From assembly GCA_035949375.1 (NCBI GenBank), contig DASZIG010000049.1, positions 62,001 through 126,000 on the forward strand: a stretch of 64,000 nucleotides of DNA, written 5' to 3'. Positions 8,799 through 17,327 of this stretch are shown piece by piece. The stretch is from Gp13-AA77 sp035949375 (GTDB lineage: Bacteria; Acidobacteriota; Terriglobia; UBA7540). A program made the translations under genes and the position numbers. The notes beneath the pieces are model-generated. The model searched no databases, was not told the DNA's origin, and saw only the letters and a list, made by a program, of their open reading frames with translations. Each line of letters begins with the position of its first letter. Positions within the stretch are counted from its first letter, which is position 1.

Positions 8799-11321
8799 CT
8801 ATTCCATCCGCAGCGCTCGCATGGGATCGACGCTCGCTGCCCTCCGCGCCGGCACGTAACCCGCCAGCAGCGCGCAGGCTGCCAAAATCAAAACGGATCC
8901 GGACAAAATCAGCAGATCGTAGCTCTTCACGGCATATAGCTGGGAAGCGAGCAACCGCCCGCCGACGAGGGCTACCGGAATACCCAACACAAGGCCCAGG
9001 CCGAGTTGCAGGAGCGCTCCGCGCAATATGAGGGCGAGCACATTGCGGCGATTCGCGCCCACCGCCATGCGAATGCCGATCTCGCTCGTGCGGCGCGCGA
9101 CCGAGTAGGCCGTTACACCGTAGAGCCCCACGCAGGCAAGAACGAGGGCGAGCAGGCCCAAAAGCTCTGTGAGCCTCGCGATCAAGCGGTCCTGATTGAA
9201 ATTGCGCGCCAGTTGCTCGTTCAGGCTGACGACCTCGAGGACGTTCAAGTTGAGATCGATATCGGCCAGAGTACGACGCACGGTCGCTTCCAGATTCTGC
9301 GGCTTGCCGGCCACTCGCAACTCGATGTCGCCGATATAGTGCGAGCCCATCATAAAGCCCAGTTTCGGATCCTTCGCCATCTGCAGGAAGGGCAGGAAGA
9401 AGGTTGGATACGCGGGGTCGCGCGCGTCCTGATACTTCGCGTCTTCAGTAACGCCGACGATCTCAAAATCTCCGGCGTTGCGGACATCGCCGAAACCGAA
9501 GTGTTTGCCCATGGGATCTTCCTTCGGAAAGAACTTGCGGACGAAAGCCTCGTTCACCACCGCGACCTGCTGCGACGTGGGCGTATCCTCCTCCCCGATA
9601 GGGCGGCCGCGCACGAGCGGTGTGCCGATGGTTTCGAAATAGTGCGGTCCCACGCGGTCAAATGAAGCCCCGATTTGCTCATCGGGCGGGTGCCCCTCAA
9701 TGTGAATGCTGAAGCTCCAGTTCTCGCCGCGCATCGGGCTGTAGATGGAATAGCTGGCGCTGGTCACACCGGGGATTTGCTGAAGCCGCTGTTCGATTCG
9801 CTGGTAGAGGCCGTACAGCTTTTCTGGCTTGTACGTGTTCAGGTCGGCGTTCAACCGGACGATCACCCGACCCTCGGGTTCGAAGCCGAATTTTTGATTT
9901 TCAAGGTTGCGCAGGGACTCAGTAAGCAGTCCGGCCCCGATCAGCAGGACCGCCGAGAGGGCCACCTGCAGTACCACCAGCGACCGCCGCGCCAGAGACC
10001 CACGATCCCGGGTGGACCGTCCCGCGCCGCGCAGGGCTTCAATGGGATCGGAATGAGAAGTGATCCAGGCGGGAGCGACTCCAAACACAATACCGGTGAC
10101 CAGGGAGACCAGGAACGCAAAGCCGAGGACCGCGGGCGACGGCGTGGCGCTAATCGGGACAAAATGAGAGCCACGGAAAGCCAGCAGCAGAATGGATCGC
10201 GTGCCCGCGAACGCTACGGCGAGACCTGCGAGGCCGCCGAGGACGGCGAGCAGGACGCTCTCCGTGATGATCTGGCGGACAAGCCGGCGCCGGGGGGCGC
10301 CTAGAGCCACGCGGATCGCAGTCTCGGACCGCGTAGCGGCGCCGCGCGCGAGAAGCAGGTTGGCGATGTTGGCGCAGGCGATGAGCAGGACGAGGCCGGA
10401 GATGGTCATCAGGAGGCGTAAGCCCGCGCCGGTATCCTGCTGCAGGTTCTGAATGCCGCCTCCTGCGGGGGCTACTACGATGTGCTGCTTGTTGAGCCGC
10501 GAGCGATCACGCGCCGTAAGGTCGGGCTGGTTGGTGAGCCATTGCTCGAGCTGAACCGTGGCTTTGGATTGGACGCTTTCCGGCCGTACGCCCGGTTTCA
10601 GCCGCCCGACGATATACAACCAGTGCATGCCCGGATTGTTCAGGATGGCATTCTGTCCGTCGTGCGCGACCTCGGTCGAGACCGGCATCCAGAAATCGGG
10701 AGGATCGGGGCGCAACTGGTCGCCAAAGAATCCCGGCGGCGCGATCCCGGCAATCGTGTAGGGAACCTGATCGATGTTGAAGGTCGCGCCGATAACCGAG
10801 GGATCGAGACCGAAGTGTTGCCGCCACGTACGGTAGCTCATCACCGCCACGGGAGCGGCCCCGGCCTTGTCGTCTTCCGGCGTAATCACTCTTCCCGCAA
10901 AGGCGCCGAGACCGAAGGTTGAAAAGTAGTTGCCGGTAACAAACTCGCCGATGAAGGGCTCAGCAGGACCGGATGCACCGCTGCGGCGAACGTTCAGGTT
11001 CCCCACGCCACCTTGGAAGGCCGCCATCTGGCTGAATTCAGGTTCATGGTCGCGGAACTGCTGGTAAAGCGGATAGGAGAAGATCGCCCAATCATTCTGG
11101 AATCCGCCGATCACGCAGCAATTCTCGCTGTTGCCGAGTCGGTAGAGTTCCTCGGGGTGCGCCACGGGCAGCGACTTCAGCATCACGGCGTCCACCAGCG
11201 TGAAGATGGCCGTGTTGGCGCCGATGCCGAGCGCCAGGGTGATCACGCACACGGTCGTGAATCCGGGCGACTGGCGCAAGCGGCGGAATCCGTAACGAAC
11301 GTCCTGCAATAGGCTGATCAC
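8799..11321 (-). CDS. Full-length ADOP-type MacB-like permease
   Basis: The 840-residue protein has the full duplicated plan of the acidobacterial orphan permeases: an N-terminal membrane helix (residues about 20-42), a MacB periplasmic domain, an FtsX helix set (GLVLLIACANIANLLLARGA, then EALRGAGRSTRDRG), a second membrane helix and periplasmic domain, and a final FtsX set (ACVGLYGVTAYSVARRTSEI) ending PARRAASVDPMRALRME. It starts at a GTG with AAGGGGA upstream. No ATP-binding partner gene lies nearby, as is usual for this family. It probably takes part in export or envelope work; the substrate is unknown. Confidence 0.92.
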   Translation of the reverse strand: MISLLQDVRYGFRRLRQSPGFTTVCVITLALGIGANTAIFTLVDAVMLKSLPVAHPEELYRLGNSENCCVIGGFQNDWAIFSYPLYQQFRDHEPEFSQMAAFQGGVGNLNVRRSGASGPAEPFIGEFVTGNYFSTFGLGAFAGRVITPEDDKAGAAPVAVMSYRTWRQHFGLDPSVIGATFNIDQVPYTIAGIAPPGFFGDQLRPDPPDFWMPVSTEVAHDGQNAILNNPGMHWLYIVGRLKPGVRPESVQSKATVQLEQWLTNQPDLTARDRSRLNKQHIVVAPAGGGIQNLQQDTGAGLRLLMTISGLVLLIACANIANLLLARGAATRSETAIRVALGAPRRRLVRQIITESVLLAVLGGLAGLAVAFAGTRSILLLAFRGSHFVPISATPSPAVLGFAFLVSLVTGIVFGVAPAWITSHSDPIEALRGAGRSTRDRGSLARRSLVVLQVALSAVLLIGAGLLTESLRNLENQKFGFEPEGRVIVRLNADLNTYKPEKLYGLYQRIEQRLQQIPGVTSASYSIYSPMRGENWSFSIHIEGHPPDEQIGASFDRVGPHYFETIGTPLVRGRPIGEEDTPTSQQVAVVNEAFVRKFFPKEDPMGKHFGFGDVRNAGDFEIVGVTEDAKYQDARDPAYPTFFLPFLQMAKDPKLGFMMGSHYIGDIELRVAGKPQNLEATVRRTLADIDLNLNVLEVVSLNEQLARNFNQDRLIARLTELLGLLALVLACVGLYGVTAYSVARRTSEIGIRMAVGANRRNVLALILRGALLQLGLGLVLGIPVALVGGRLLASQLYAVKSYDLLILSGSVLILAACALLAGYVPARRAASVDPMRALRME

Positions 11322-11371
11322 CGATCGTCCCCTTTCGATGGACCGCTTATTGGCCGCGCCCGCGGGCTGGT

Positions 11372-11875
11372 CTAACGCGCACGGACATGGACCAGCGTAA
11401 ACTCAGATCCGCCATCGTGAGGCCCGACCGCCACGATATGCTGATCGCGAGCGTCGCCGGCCTTCAACTCCACCAGGTGCTCGCCGAACTCGTCGGGACT
11501 ACAAGCCTCGGGATTTTCGAGCGCGTGCCTGCCAAGCCGGACCGAGACCCGGGTGTCTGTGCCCCCGCCGCACTCGATCACCGTGCCATATGACTTGAGC
11601 TGGTCCCTGTAGTACCCCAGCACCTTCTCCGGCGGGTCGTTCGACAGATACTTGCCGGCCATCAACTCGCCAACCGAGACGTTTTCCAGGCTGACTGTCC
11701 TCAGCTCCTTGTCGCCTTCCCGGAGTTCCGGCTTCGGCGTCGCTCCAGGGTACAGAGAGAGCCCGACATCCACTGTTGAGGCGTGGTGCTGCGGGGCCTC
11801 GACAGACGCCGCCATCACCGCACTCACTATCGATAGCACCATCGTCATCGCAAACACAGAAAGCGCTCGCATCAT
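11372..11875 (-). CDS. Small secreted protein of unknown function
   Basis: I place the start at the ATG at 11875, not the longer frame from 11917, because AAGGAGGA lies 8 bases before it and the product then opens directly with a signal peptide (MMRALSVFAMTMVLSIVSAV, cleavage near VMAAS). The mature part is about 140 residues. It contains LSLYPGATPKPELREGDK and a segment on a growing polypeptide-like YYRDQLKSYG motif, a pattern seen in acidobacterial secreted proteins, but I do not know a function. It sits between two permease genes on the same strand, 50 bases from one and 41 from the other, so co-transcription is likely. Confidence 0.75.
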   Translation of the reverse strand: MMRALSVFAMTMVLSIVSAVMAASVEAPQHHASTVDVGLSLYPGATPKPELREGDKELRTVSLENVSVGELMAGKYLSNDPPEKVLGYYRDQLKSYGTVIECGGGTDTRVSVRLGRHALENPEACSPDEFGEHLVELKAGDARDQHIVAVGPHDGGSEFTLVHVRAR

Positions 11876-11916
11876 AGAAACAGTCCTCCTTACATAGGGC
11901 CCGCGCAAGAAGTCCA

Positions 11917-13368
11917 TTATTCCATCCTTAGCGCTTGCATGGAATCCACGGAAGCCGCGTGACGCGCCGGCAGATATGCAGCGAGCGCGCCCGTTAGCGC
12001 CACCAGCAACCCCGCCAGGGCGAATACGGCCGGGTTCGTGGGCGATGCTCCATACAGCATGGTGGCGAGCAGCCGGCCGCTCGCGATGGAGCCCGCCAGA
12101 CCGAAGGCGAGTCCGATGGCGACAAGGAGCAGCGCCTGTCTCAGGACCACGGAGAGCACCAGCGACCGGCTGGCGCCGAGCGCCACCCGGACCCCGATCT
12201 CGCGCGTACGGCGCGTCACCGAGTAGGTCATCACGCCGTAGAGGCCGACCATCGTCAGCTGGGCGAGGCGCGGGATGCTGTGTCCGCCGAGCGGCAGCAC
12301 CACGCGCAGATCGAATTCGGCGAGCACGGTGCCCGCACCGCCGCCGAGCAGCGCCAGCAGCAGACTCTCGGTGAGCAACTGCCGGATCACCCGGCCGCGG
12401 CTCGCGCCGATGGCCGCGCGAATGGCCATTTCATGCTCGCGATTCGCCGTGCGGGCGAGCAGCAGATTCGCGATATTGGCGCAGGCAATCAACAGCACCA
12501 GGCCGACGGCGCCGAGCAGGATCAATAGCGGCTCGCGGGAATCGCCAACCAAGGTCTCAAGCGCCGGCCGTATGGACGCCTGGCGGGTGTTCGCATCGTC
12601 GTTGGGGTACTGTTTGGCGAGGCTTTCGGCGATCACGTTGAGATCGGCGCGCGCCTGCTGAAGGGTTACGCCGGGCTTCAGGCGGCCGAGAGCCGTCAAC
12701 AGATGGGCGCCACGCTCTTCGGTGATGGGCTCGTCGCCTGCCGGCGCTTCGCGATCGGTGGCGATGGTAGTCCAGAGCTGGATTTCCGGCTCGTTCGCGG
12801 GAAATGCGAAGCCCGCCGGCGCCACGCCGACCACAGTGTACAGCTTGCGATCCAGTGTGATCGTGCGCCCGACGATGCTGCGGTCGCCGCCGAATTGATG
12901 TTCCCAAAACGTGTGGCTCAGGACCGCCACGTGCGTGCCGGCGCTCTCTTCGGACTGCAAAAAGCCGCGGCCAAGTTCAGGCCGGATGCCGAGCGCCGGG
13001 AACAGGTCCCAAGTCGCCATCTCGCCGTCCAACTTCGTGGGCTCGCCCGCGCCGGTCAGGATCACGTTCGTGTCGCGAAAGGTGATCAGGTGCTCGAAAA
13101 CGCGGTTCTGGGCACGGAAGTCGAAGAAGTCCGGGTAGGACAGGTGACTCGGGACCGGCGCGGTGCGCGTGTTCATCGATTGTACGGTCATCAAGCGATC
13201 GGGCTCGGCGTAAGGCAGGGGCTTCAGCAGGACCGTGTTGACCACGCTGAAAACACCCGTGTTGGCTCCGATGCCGAGCGCCAGCGTGAGCACCGCCGCC
13301 AGCGCAAGCCCAGGCGCATTCGATAACTGGCGGAAGGCGTAGCGAACATCGTGAAGCAGGACGGACAT
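11917..13368 (-). CDS. ADOP permease with a second, different in-frame deletion
   Basis: The start is taken at the ATG at 13368 (GGGAGGG 8 bases upstream), which gives 483 residues beginning MSVLLHDVRYAFRQL, the family's usual opening. It keeps the N-terminal helix, the first periplasmic domain and the first FtsX helices (LGAVGLVLLIACANIANLLL). It then jumps near residue 370 from LGGHSIPRLAQ straight to LTMVGLYGVMTYSV, the last FtsX domain. About 300 residues found in full-length relatives (second half of FtsX-1 and the second periplasmic domain) are gone with the frame intact. The breakpoint differs from that of the permease at 7339. The sequence is more distant from the other two, so it is a separate lineage. 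Confidence 0.85.
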   Translation of the reverse strand: MSVLLHDVRYAFRQLSNAPGLALAAVLTLALGIGANTGVFSVVNTVLLKPLPYAEPDRLMTVQSMNTRTAPVPSHLSYPDFFDFRAQNRVFEHLITFRDTNVILTGAGEPTKLDGEMATWDLFPALGIRPELGRGFLQSEESAGTHVAVLSHTFWEHQFGGDRSIVGRTITLDRKLYTVVGVAPAGFAFPANEPEIQLWTTIATDREAPAGDEPITEERGAHLLTALGRLKPGVTLQQARADLNVIAESLAKQYPNDDANTRQASIRPALETLVGDSREPLLILLGAVGLVLLIACANIANLLLARTANREHEMAIRAAIGASRGRVIRQLLTESLLLALLGGGAGTVLAEFDLRVVLPLGGHSIPRLAQLTMVGLYGVMTYSVTRRTREIGVRVALGASRSLVLSVVLRQALLLVAIGLAFGLAGSIASGRLLATMLYGASPTNPAVFALAGLLVALTGALAAYLPARHAASVDSMQALRME

Positions 13369-14044
13369 CGGATTTGCCCTCCCGGGAGGATTTTTGTCGT
13401 CGATTGCCGACCGGCCTAGGCAGACGAGAATCGGCAAGGAGCAATAAGCACCCCCGATTCCATTCTGAAGTACTGATTCAAAATAGTTTAGAGGGAGAGC
13501 GAGAAACTACGGTTGTCCGGATTCGGACGGCGTGTTTCGGCGTGGAACAGGCGCGCGCGTCTAAGGGAATGTCGGTGCAGGGTCAAAAAGAATGAGGCAT
13601 TAGCGAGTGCGCACGGGGATCGGAAGGCTCTAGCGGCAAATTCAGCACTGCCCTAACCTGTTCCACTTGGAAACATCTCCAACGCATCCAGATATTTGAA
13701 GGCCAGCCTTGCTCAGATTGGCGAGCTGGTCTTCGGCTTCCTGGCATTCAAGGGACAAATCGGCCTTTTGGCGGCGCTTGTGCTGTTCCGTCATCGGGTG
13801 AAATCCTACGCGCAATGAGGCCGCAGATTCAGACAAAATGTTGCGCGACCCAAGCCCTGAGCGGTTCATAGGACCAAGGGCACATTGACGGGCAGGGCCG
13901 TTCTGGCGTATCGTGTGCGGCTCGAAGCATATCAAGCCCGTTCGTCGAACGGGCAAAGCGGGTCGTCGGTACGTGCTCTGGAAACAAAACCGTTGTGTCG
14001 ATGACGGGAGAAGGTACGATGTCCAATTGCAAATTCCGGCTCAT
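13369..14044. other. Intergenic stretch before the peptide locus
   Basis: 676 bases without a confidently recognised gene. It must hold the promoters for the leftward permease group and the rightward protease-peptide locus, but I cannot point to convincing -35/-10 boxes. One weak leftward reading frame (13642-13794) is listed separately. No repeat of the dispersed families is present. Confidence 0.6.
13642..13794 (-). CDS. Possible 50-residue small protein
   Basis: A short frame starts at an ATG at 13794 and reads MTEQHKRRQKADLSLECQEA, then a helical segment and a C-terminus with two more cysteines (SGCVGDVSKWNRLGQC). Composition is protein-like but the ribosome site is weak and I recognise no family. 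It points away from the subtilase gene. It could equally be a chance frame in intergenic DNA. Confidence 0.25.
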   Translation of the reverse strand: MTEQHKRRQKADLSLECQEAEDQLANLSKAGLQISGCVGDVSKWNRLGQC

Positions 14045-14926
14045 ATGAACGCCCTCGACTTGGTTCGACTTCCGGAGCTCATGAAACGCGGCCAGGGCCG
14101 GCCCGGGATCACCATTGCGTTGATCGACGGTCCGGTTGCTCGCGATCTCCCCGAACTCGCGGCAGCGAATATCCGGGAAATCCCTGGAAAGCTCAAAGGG
14201 ACGTGCTCGCGCGCCGACACCATCGCCTGCACGCACGGCACCTTTGTGGCGGGCATGCTTGCGGCCCGCAGAGGCTCCGCCGCACCGGCAATCTGTCCGG
14301 GGTGCACGCTCTTGGTTCGTCCGATCTTCGCCGAGACTGCCAACGGGAATCGGGAGATGCCCAGTGCCACGCCCGGGGAACTGGCGGAAGCCATCGTCGA
14401 TAGCGTCAGCGCGGGTGCGAAAGTGATCAACCTGAGCGCGGCCCTCGTTCAGCCATCGATTCAGGGCGAAAGCGACCTGCAGCAGGCGCTCGATTACGCC
14501 GCCCAACGCGGCTCGATCGTGGTGGCGGCGGCCGGCAATCAGGGAAGTGTGGGGAGCTCGGTCATTACGCGCCATTCCTGGGTGATTCCGGTGGCGGCTT
14601 GCGATCTTCAGGGGCGGCCGCTCGGTGAGTCGAACCTCGGAAGCTCGATCGGCAGGCGCGGGCTCATGGCACCGGGCGAGGACGTCACCAGCCTCGGCTC
14701 CGATGGCAAGGCCAGGAGTTTCGGCGGCACCAGCGCGGCGGCGCCGTTTGTCACGGGCGCCATTGCCCTGCTCTGGTCCGAATTTCCCGCGAGCCCGGCC
14801 AGTAGTTTGAAGCTGGCTGTAACGCAAGCGGGAAGATTGCCACGAAGTACAGTGGTGCCGCCGCTGCTGGACGCCTGGGCGGCGTACCAGTCGATGGCCC
14901 GCGCCGCGAAATCGATGAGCGCGTGA
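14045..14926 (+). CDS. PatA-like subtilisin-family serine protease
   Basis: The 293-residue protein is a minimal subtilase with the full catalytic triad: Asp28 (IALIDGPV), His64 (CTHGTFVAGML) and Ser230 (GGTSAAAPFVTGAIALL), plus the oxyanion Asn165 (AAAGNQG). There is no signal peptide or propeptide, so it should act in the cytoplasm, as the cyanobactin proteases PatA/PatG do. The closest remembered family is the PatA/PatG-type protease. The start MNALDLVRLPELM is preferred on family grounds; the frame runs open to 13913 and the ribosome site is poor. It heads a tight run: the next gene starts 13 bases after its stop. Likely job: removing leaders from the PGFTA peptides downstream (inference). 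Confidence 0.88.
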   Translation: MNALDLVRLPELMKRGQGRPGITIALIDGPVARDLPELAAANIREIPGKLKGTCSRADTIACTHGTFVAGMLAARRGSAAPAICPGCTLLVRPIFAETANGNREMPSATPGELAEAIVDSVSAGAKVINLSAALVQPSIQGESDLQQALDYAAQRGSIVVAAAGNQGSVGSSVITRHSWVIPVAACDLQGRPLGESNLGSSIGRRGLMAPGEDVTSLGSDGKARSFGGTSAAAPFVTGAIALLWSEFPASPASSLKLAVTQAGRLPRSTVVPPLLDAWAAYQSMARAAKSMSA

Positions 14927-14939
14927 AGAAGGATACGGG

Positions 14940-15146
14940 ATGAAACGGAAGGACGCAGCAACGAAGCCGGAGGAGGGAGCAACGCGCGACCCTCGTCGCG
15001 TCCGACTGCCGGGCTTTCTCATCGAGGATGAGATCGGCCTGGGCGACGCCATCAAGCGCGCCACCTACGCCATGGGAATCAAGCCATGCGGCGGATGCGA
15101 GCGGAGGGCGGCCGCAATGAATCGCTGGATGCATTTCTCACGATAG
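14940..15146 (+). CDS. Small CxxC protein with LPGF motif
   Basis: 68 residues, with AAGAAGGA about 5 bases before the ATG. After a charged start it reads RRVRLPGFLIEDEIGLGDAI, then MGIKPCGGCERRAAAMNRWM. The CxxC with the following ERRAAxxNRW is a pattern I remember from small uncharacterised bacterial proteins; no function is known to me. Its LPGF echoes the LPGFTA leader of the peptides downstream, which suggests either that it is itself a modified peptide or that it is recognised by the same proteins. It lies between the protease and the PatG-type gene with almost no spacing, so it is part of the same operon. Confidence 0.8.
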   Translation: MKRKDAATKPEEGATRDPRRVRLPGFLIEDEIGLGDAIKRATYAMGIKPCGGCERRAAAMNRWMHFSR

Positions 15147-15166
15147 ACCTCACAAGGGAGGATCCG

Positions 15167-16084
15167 ATGGACCCGTCACAGACAACAATCGAAAGGCAGG
15201 AGGAAACCCCGATCGCGGTGGCAAGCGCCCCGGCTTCCCGGGAAGCGGAGATCGTTCCGTCGCACTCGTGTCCAACGTGCGGCGGCGGGCAAGCCGCAAA
15301 GGCAAATGGCGGCAGCCCATCCTACATCTACGCCATCGGCCGGATCGAGCCGCGCTTTCCCAGGATCTCGGTTGAGAAGGAATTCGCGCAAGCCGTGGGA
15401 CGCGACAAGACCGAAGGATTCACGGACCGCAAGACGCTTCAGTCCGTGCTCTCCAAGCCTGAGAATCGCTATCTCGCCCGCCAACTGTGCTGGGTGATGA
15501 CCATCGAGGGCCTCGAGACCTACATCCTCGTGCCGCGCGATCCCGCGGACTTGAGCCTGCTGATCGACGCGTTGCGCCCTACACCGCAGCCCTGGGATCT
15601 CGACTGCGTGATCGGGATGCGCGGTCCCAACGCGCCGCCCGAGATGTGCAACGGGCTGATGGTCCCGATTGTGATCTTCGACCAGGTCTATTCCTTCGAC
15701 CGCGATGCGCTGATCAAATCGATTCCGCGGCCCGAAAAAACTGCGGCGAAGGAGTTCGGTCCTGCAGCCGAGGAGCTGTTCGACCGCATCATGCAGATGA
15801 CGGATAATGCCGGCGCCACCGACGATAATCGGGCGTTGAATTACCTCGCCGTCCGCTATCCGCGCGTCTACGAGGCGGCGGCCGAAGCGTTCGGACGCAA
15901 CGAGTCGCTGACGGCGGTGAGCGTGCGTCCGTCAGCGCTGAGCGGCACGCGGAAAGTGGTGGACGTGATTTTTGCCCACACGAACCGGACCACCGACGTG
16001 GTGAACAAGCAGTTGGTGAGGGTGGATGTGACCGATGAATTTCCATTCCTGGTCAGCAAGCTGTCGCCGTATTACGACCGGTAG
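15167..16084 (+). CDS. PatG-type cyanobactin-maturation domain protein (no protease domain)
   Basis: The 305-residue protein starts at the ATG at 15167 (AAGGGAGGA upstream). Residues 1-60 are a linker with a CPTCGGG motif. From YIYAIGRIEPRFPRISVEKE to the end (VDVTDEFPFLVSKLSPYYDR) it matches the non-protease C-terminal region of PatG, including ENRYLARQLCWVMTIEGLET and GPNAPPEMCNGLMVPI. In cyanobactin makers this region is fused to the macrocyclising protease; here it is a free-standing gene and the subtilase is separate. Its biochemical role is not established even in cyanobactins. Together the two genes look like a split PatA/PatG pair. Confidence 0.85.
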   Translation: MDPSQTTIERQEETPIAVASAPASREAEIVPSHSCPTCGGGQAAKANGGSPSYIYAIGRIEPRFPRISVEKEFAQAVGRDKTEGFTDRKTLQSVLSKPENRYLARQLCWVMTIEGLETYILVPRDPADLSLLIDALRPTPQPWDLDCVIGMRGPNAPPEMCNGLMVPIVIFDQVYSFDRDALIKSIPRPEKTAAKEFGPAAEELFDRIMQMTDNAGATDDNRALNYLAVRYPRVYEAAAEAFGRNESLTAVSVRPSALSGTRKVVDVIFAHTNRTTDVVNKQLVRVDVTDEFPFLVSKLSPYYDR

Positions 16085-16265
16085 ATTTGAACTCCTGACC
16101 GGAGGCGCCGGGCGCAAGAGCGGCGGGCGAATCGGGATTCCCAGGTGCTTCGGCAGCGCGCTTTCTGGCCTGAAGGCGAGAATGAGATGAATGCGCCCGC
16201 CGACGGTCCGTCGAGGCCAGGGGAGATGCCAAAACGTGATCCGGATGAAACCAAGGAGGTGTGAG

Positions 16266-16568
16266 ATGAACTCAATCAGAGTGCCGGGCTTTACAGCACA
16301 GAAATCACTGGCGGTTGAGAGGGACCGTGACTTCACGGCTACCCGTCGGCATTCGCCGGGTGTCTTTGCAAACAACCTGAATGGGTCGGGACTGGTCCAG
16401 CCCGCCGATGAAAACGAGCCTGGAGGACCCGGCAACGTGCCCTCCGGTTACGGGCGGGACTGCCAGCTTGTTCCTGTCACGGTCTGTGACGGCAGCCACT
16501 GCTGGACCGAGTACCAGTGGGCTTGCACATACTATCCACTCCCGCGATCCGCGGCGGCGGCGTGGTGA
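16266..16568 (+). CDS. PGFTA-leader peptide 1 (candidate RiPP precursor)
   Basis: The 100-residue peptide starts at the ATG at 16266 with a perfect AAGGAGGT 5 bases upstream. It opens MNSIRVPGFTAQKSLAVERD, the leader shared with the peptides at 16613, 17018, 17086 and 17328. After a Gly/Pro/Asn-rich middle it ends in a short four-cysteine segment, CQLVPVTVCDGSHCWTEYQW plus one further Cys in ACTYY. The cysteines, aromatic residues and variable length are typical of a modified core peptide. No chemistry can be assigned: no cyclodehydratase or lanthionine synthetase gene is present. Confidence 0.75.
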   Translation: MNSIRVPGFTAQKSLAVERDRDFTATRRHSPGVFANNLNGSGLVQPADENEPGGPGNVPSGYGRDCQLVPVTVCDGSHCWTEYQWACTYYPLPRSAAAAW

Positions 16569-16612
16569 TGTCGAACGGAATTCAAATGCAAAAAGGAGGT
16601 TGGGAATCGAAC

Positions 16613-16990
16613 ATGAATATGCCCGGGTTTACGGCAGAAGTTGCGCTTGCCTCGAATCGCCGGTATAGCCGGATCGCCGGCTCATCCAGCACGCAACGAG
16701 CGGCGGCAGGCAGGGTTCACCCCGCCCTGATCAACAACGGCGGCGGCAGCAGCGGATCCAGTTGGGCGTGCGCCGATGACGGAACGTGCTACTGTCTCGG
16801 GGGAGACCTCTCGGATGACTGTTGGGTTTTGTCGCAGTACTGCATCGATACGTTTGAATGCAGCCAGTACCCCCCTTATAAATGCACGTGCCATTGGTAC
16901 CAGGCGACTCAGCCTACGTTTCCCAGATTTCCCGGTCCCATATTTCCGCGGCCCATTCCCGTCGGAGAGCTTCGGGGTTGGATGCGCTAG
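16613..16990 (+). CDS. PGFTA-leader peptide 2, eight cysteines
   Basis: The start at 16613 is chosen because AAGGAGGT lies 12 bases upstream and the product then opens MNMPGFTAEVALASNRRYSR, matching the family leader; in-frame ATGs further up lack a site. It is 125 residues long. The core holds eight cysteines in about 45 residues (WACADDGTCYCLGGDLSDDC, then QYC, FEC, YKCTC) and is followed by a proline-rich tail (FPRFPGPIFPRP). It is the longest peptide of the set. The tail is unlike the others and may be removed. It sits 44 bases after peptide 1. Confidence 0.75.
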   Translation: MNMPGFTAEVALASNRRYSRIAGSSSTQRAAAGRVHPALINNGGGSSGSSWACADDGTCYCLGGDLSDDCWVLSQYCIDTFECSQYPPYKCTCHWYQATQPTFPRFPGPIFPRPIPVGELRGWMR

Positions 16991-17017
16991 CGATCGATGC
17001 TCATGAAGGTGGCTGAT

Positions 17018-17089
17018 GTGAGCTTGCCTGGATTTACGGCGGAAGCTTTGCCGATCACGAGAGCTGCCAAACGGAGGAGAAACAGATGA
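17018..17089 (+). CDS. Leader-only PGFTA peptide (possible vestige)
   Basis: A 23-residue frame from the GTG at 17018 (AAGGTGG 5 bases upstream), or from the ATG at 17003 if that start is used. It reads VSLPGFTAEALPITRAAKRR and stops without any cysteine. Its TGA overlaps the ATG of the next peptide gene (ATGA), so the two are translationally coupled. It has a leader but no core. It may be a decayed precursor or a coupling leader; too short to be sure it is translated. Confidence 0.5.
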   Translation: MSLPGFTAEALPITRAAKRRRNR

Positions 17090-17316
17090 GACTTCCAGGA
17101 TTCACGGCTGCTACATCTCTTGACGCGGGCCGTTTGTCGTGGCAAGGCGAGGACCGTTACCCGCCGGGCGAGGGCAAGGTGATTCCCCAGCTTCAATGCT
17201 GGGGGTGGGAATGGGGCTTTGCCTGCTGCACCGCCGGATTCCATCACTATTGCCTGCGCTGCGACTTGTTTGATTGCTCCATCACGGAGTACCCGTCCGG
17301 TGCGGAATTCAGATGA
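17086..17316 (+). CDS. PGFTA-leader peptide 3, six cysteines
   Basis: 76 residues with GGAGGAG 6 bases before the ATG. It opens MRLPGFTAATSLDAGRLSWQ; the core is LQCWGWEWGFACCTAGFHHY followed by CLRCDLFDCS, six cysteines with several Trp and Phe. The pattern differs from peptides 1 and 2 although the leaders align. The ATG overlaps the stop of the leader-only peptide, and the stop is 11 bases from peptide 4, with that gene's ribosome site overlapping this gene's end. Confidence 0.75.
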   Translation: MRLPGFTAATSLDAGRLSWQGEDRYPPGEGKVIPQLQCWGWEWGFACCTAGFHHYCLRCDLFDCSITEYPSGAEFR

Positions 17317-17327
17317 GGAGAAACGAA

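Noticed and set aside
13913..14044. A longer N-terminus for the subtilase
   Set aside because: The extra 44 residues do not match the family, have no ribosome site and contain many basic residues typical of non-coding DNA; MNALDLVRL is the usual opening.
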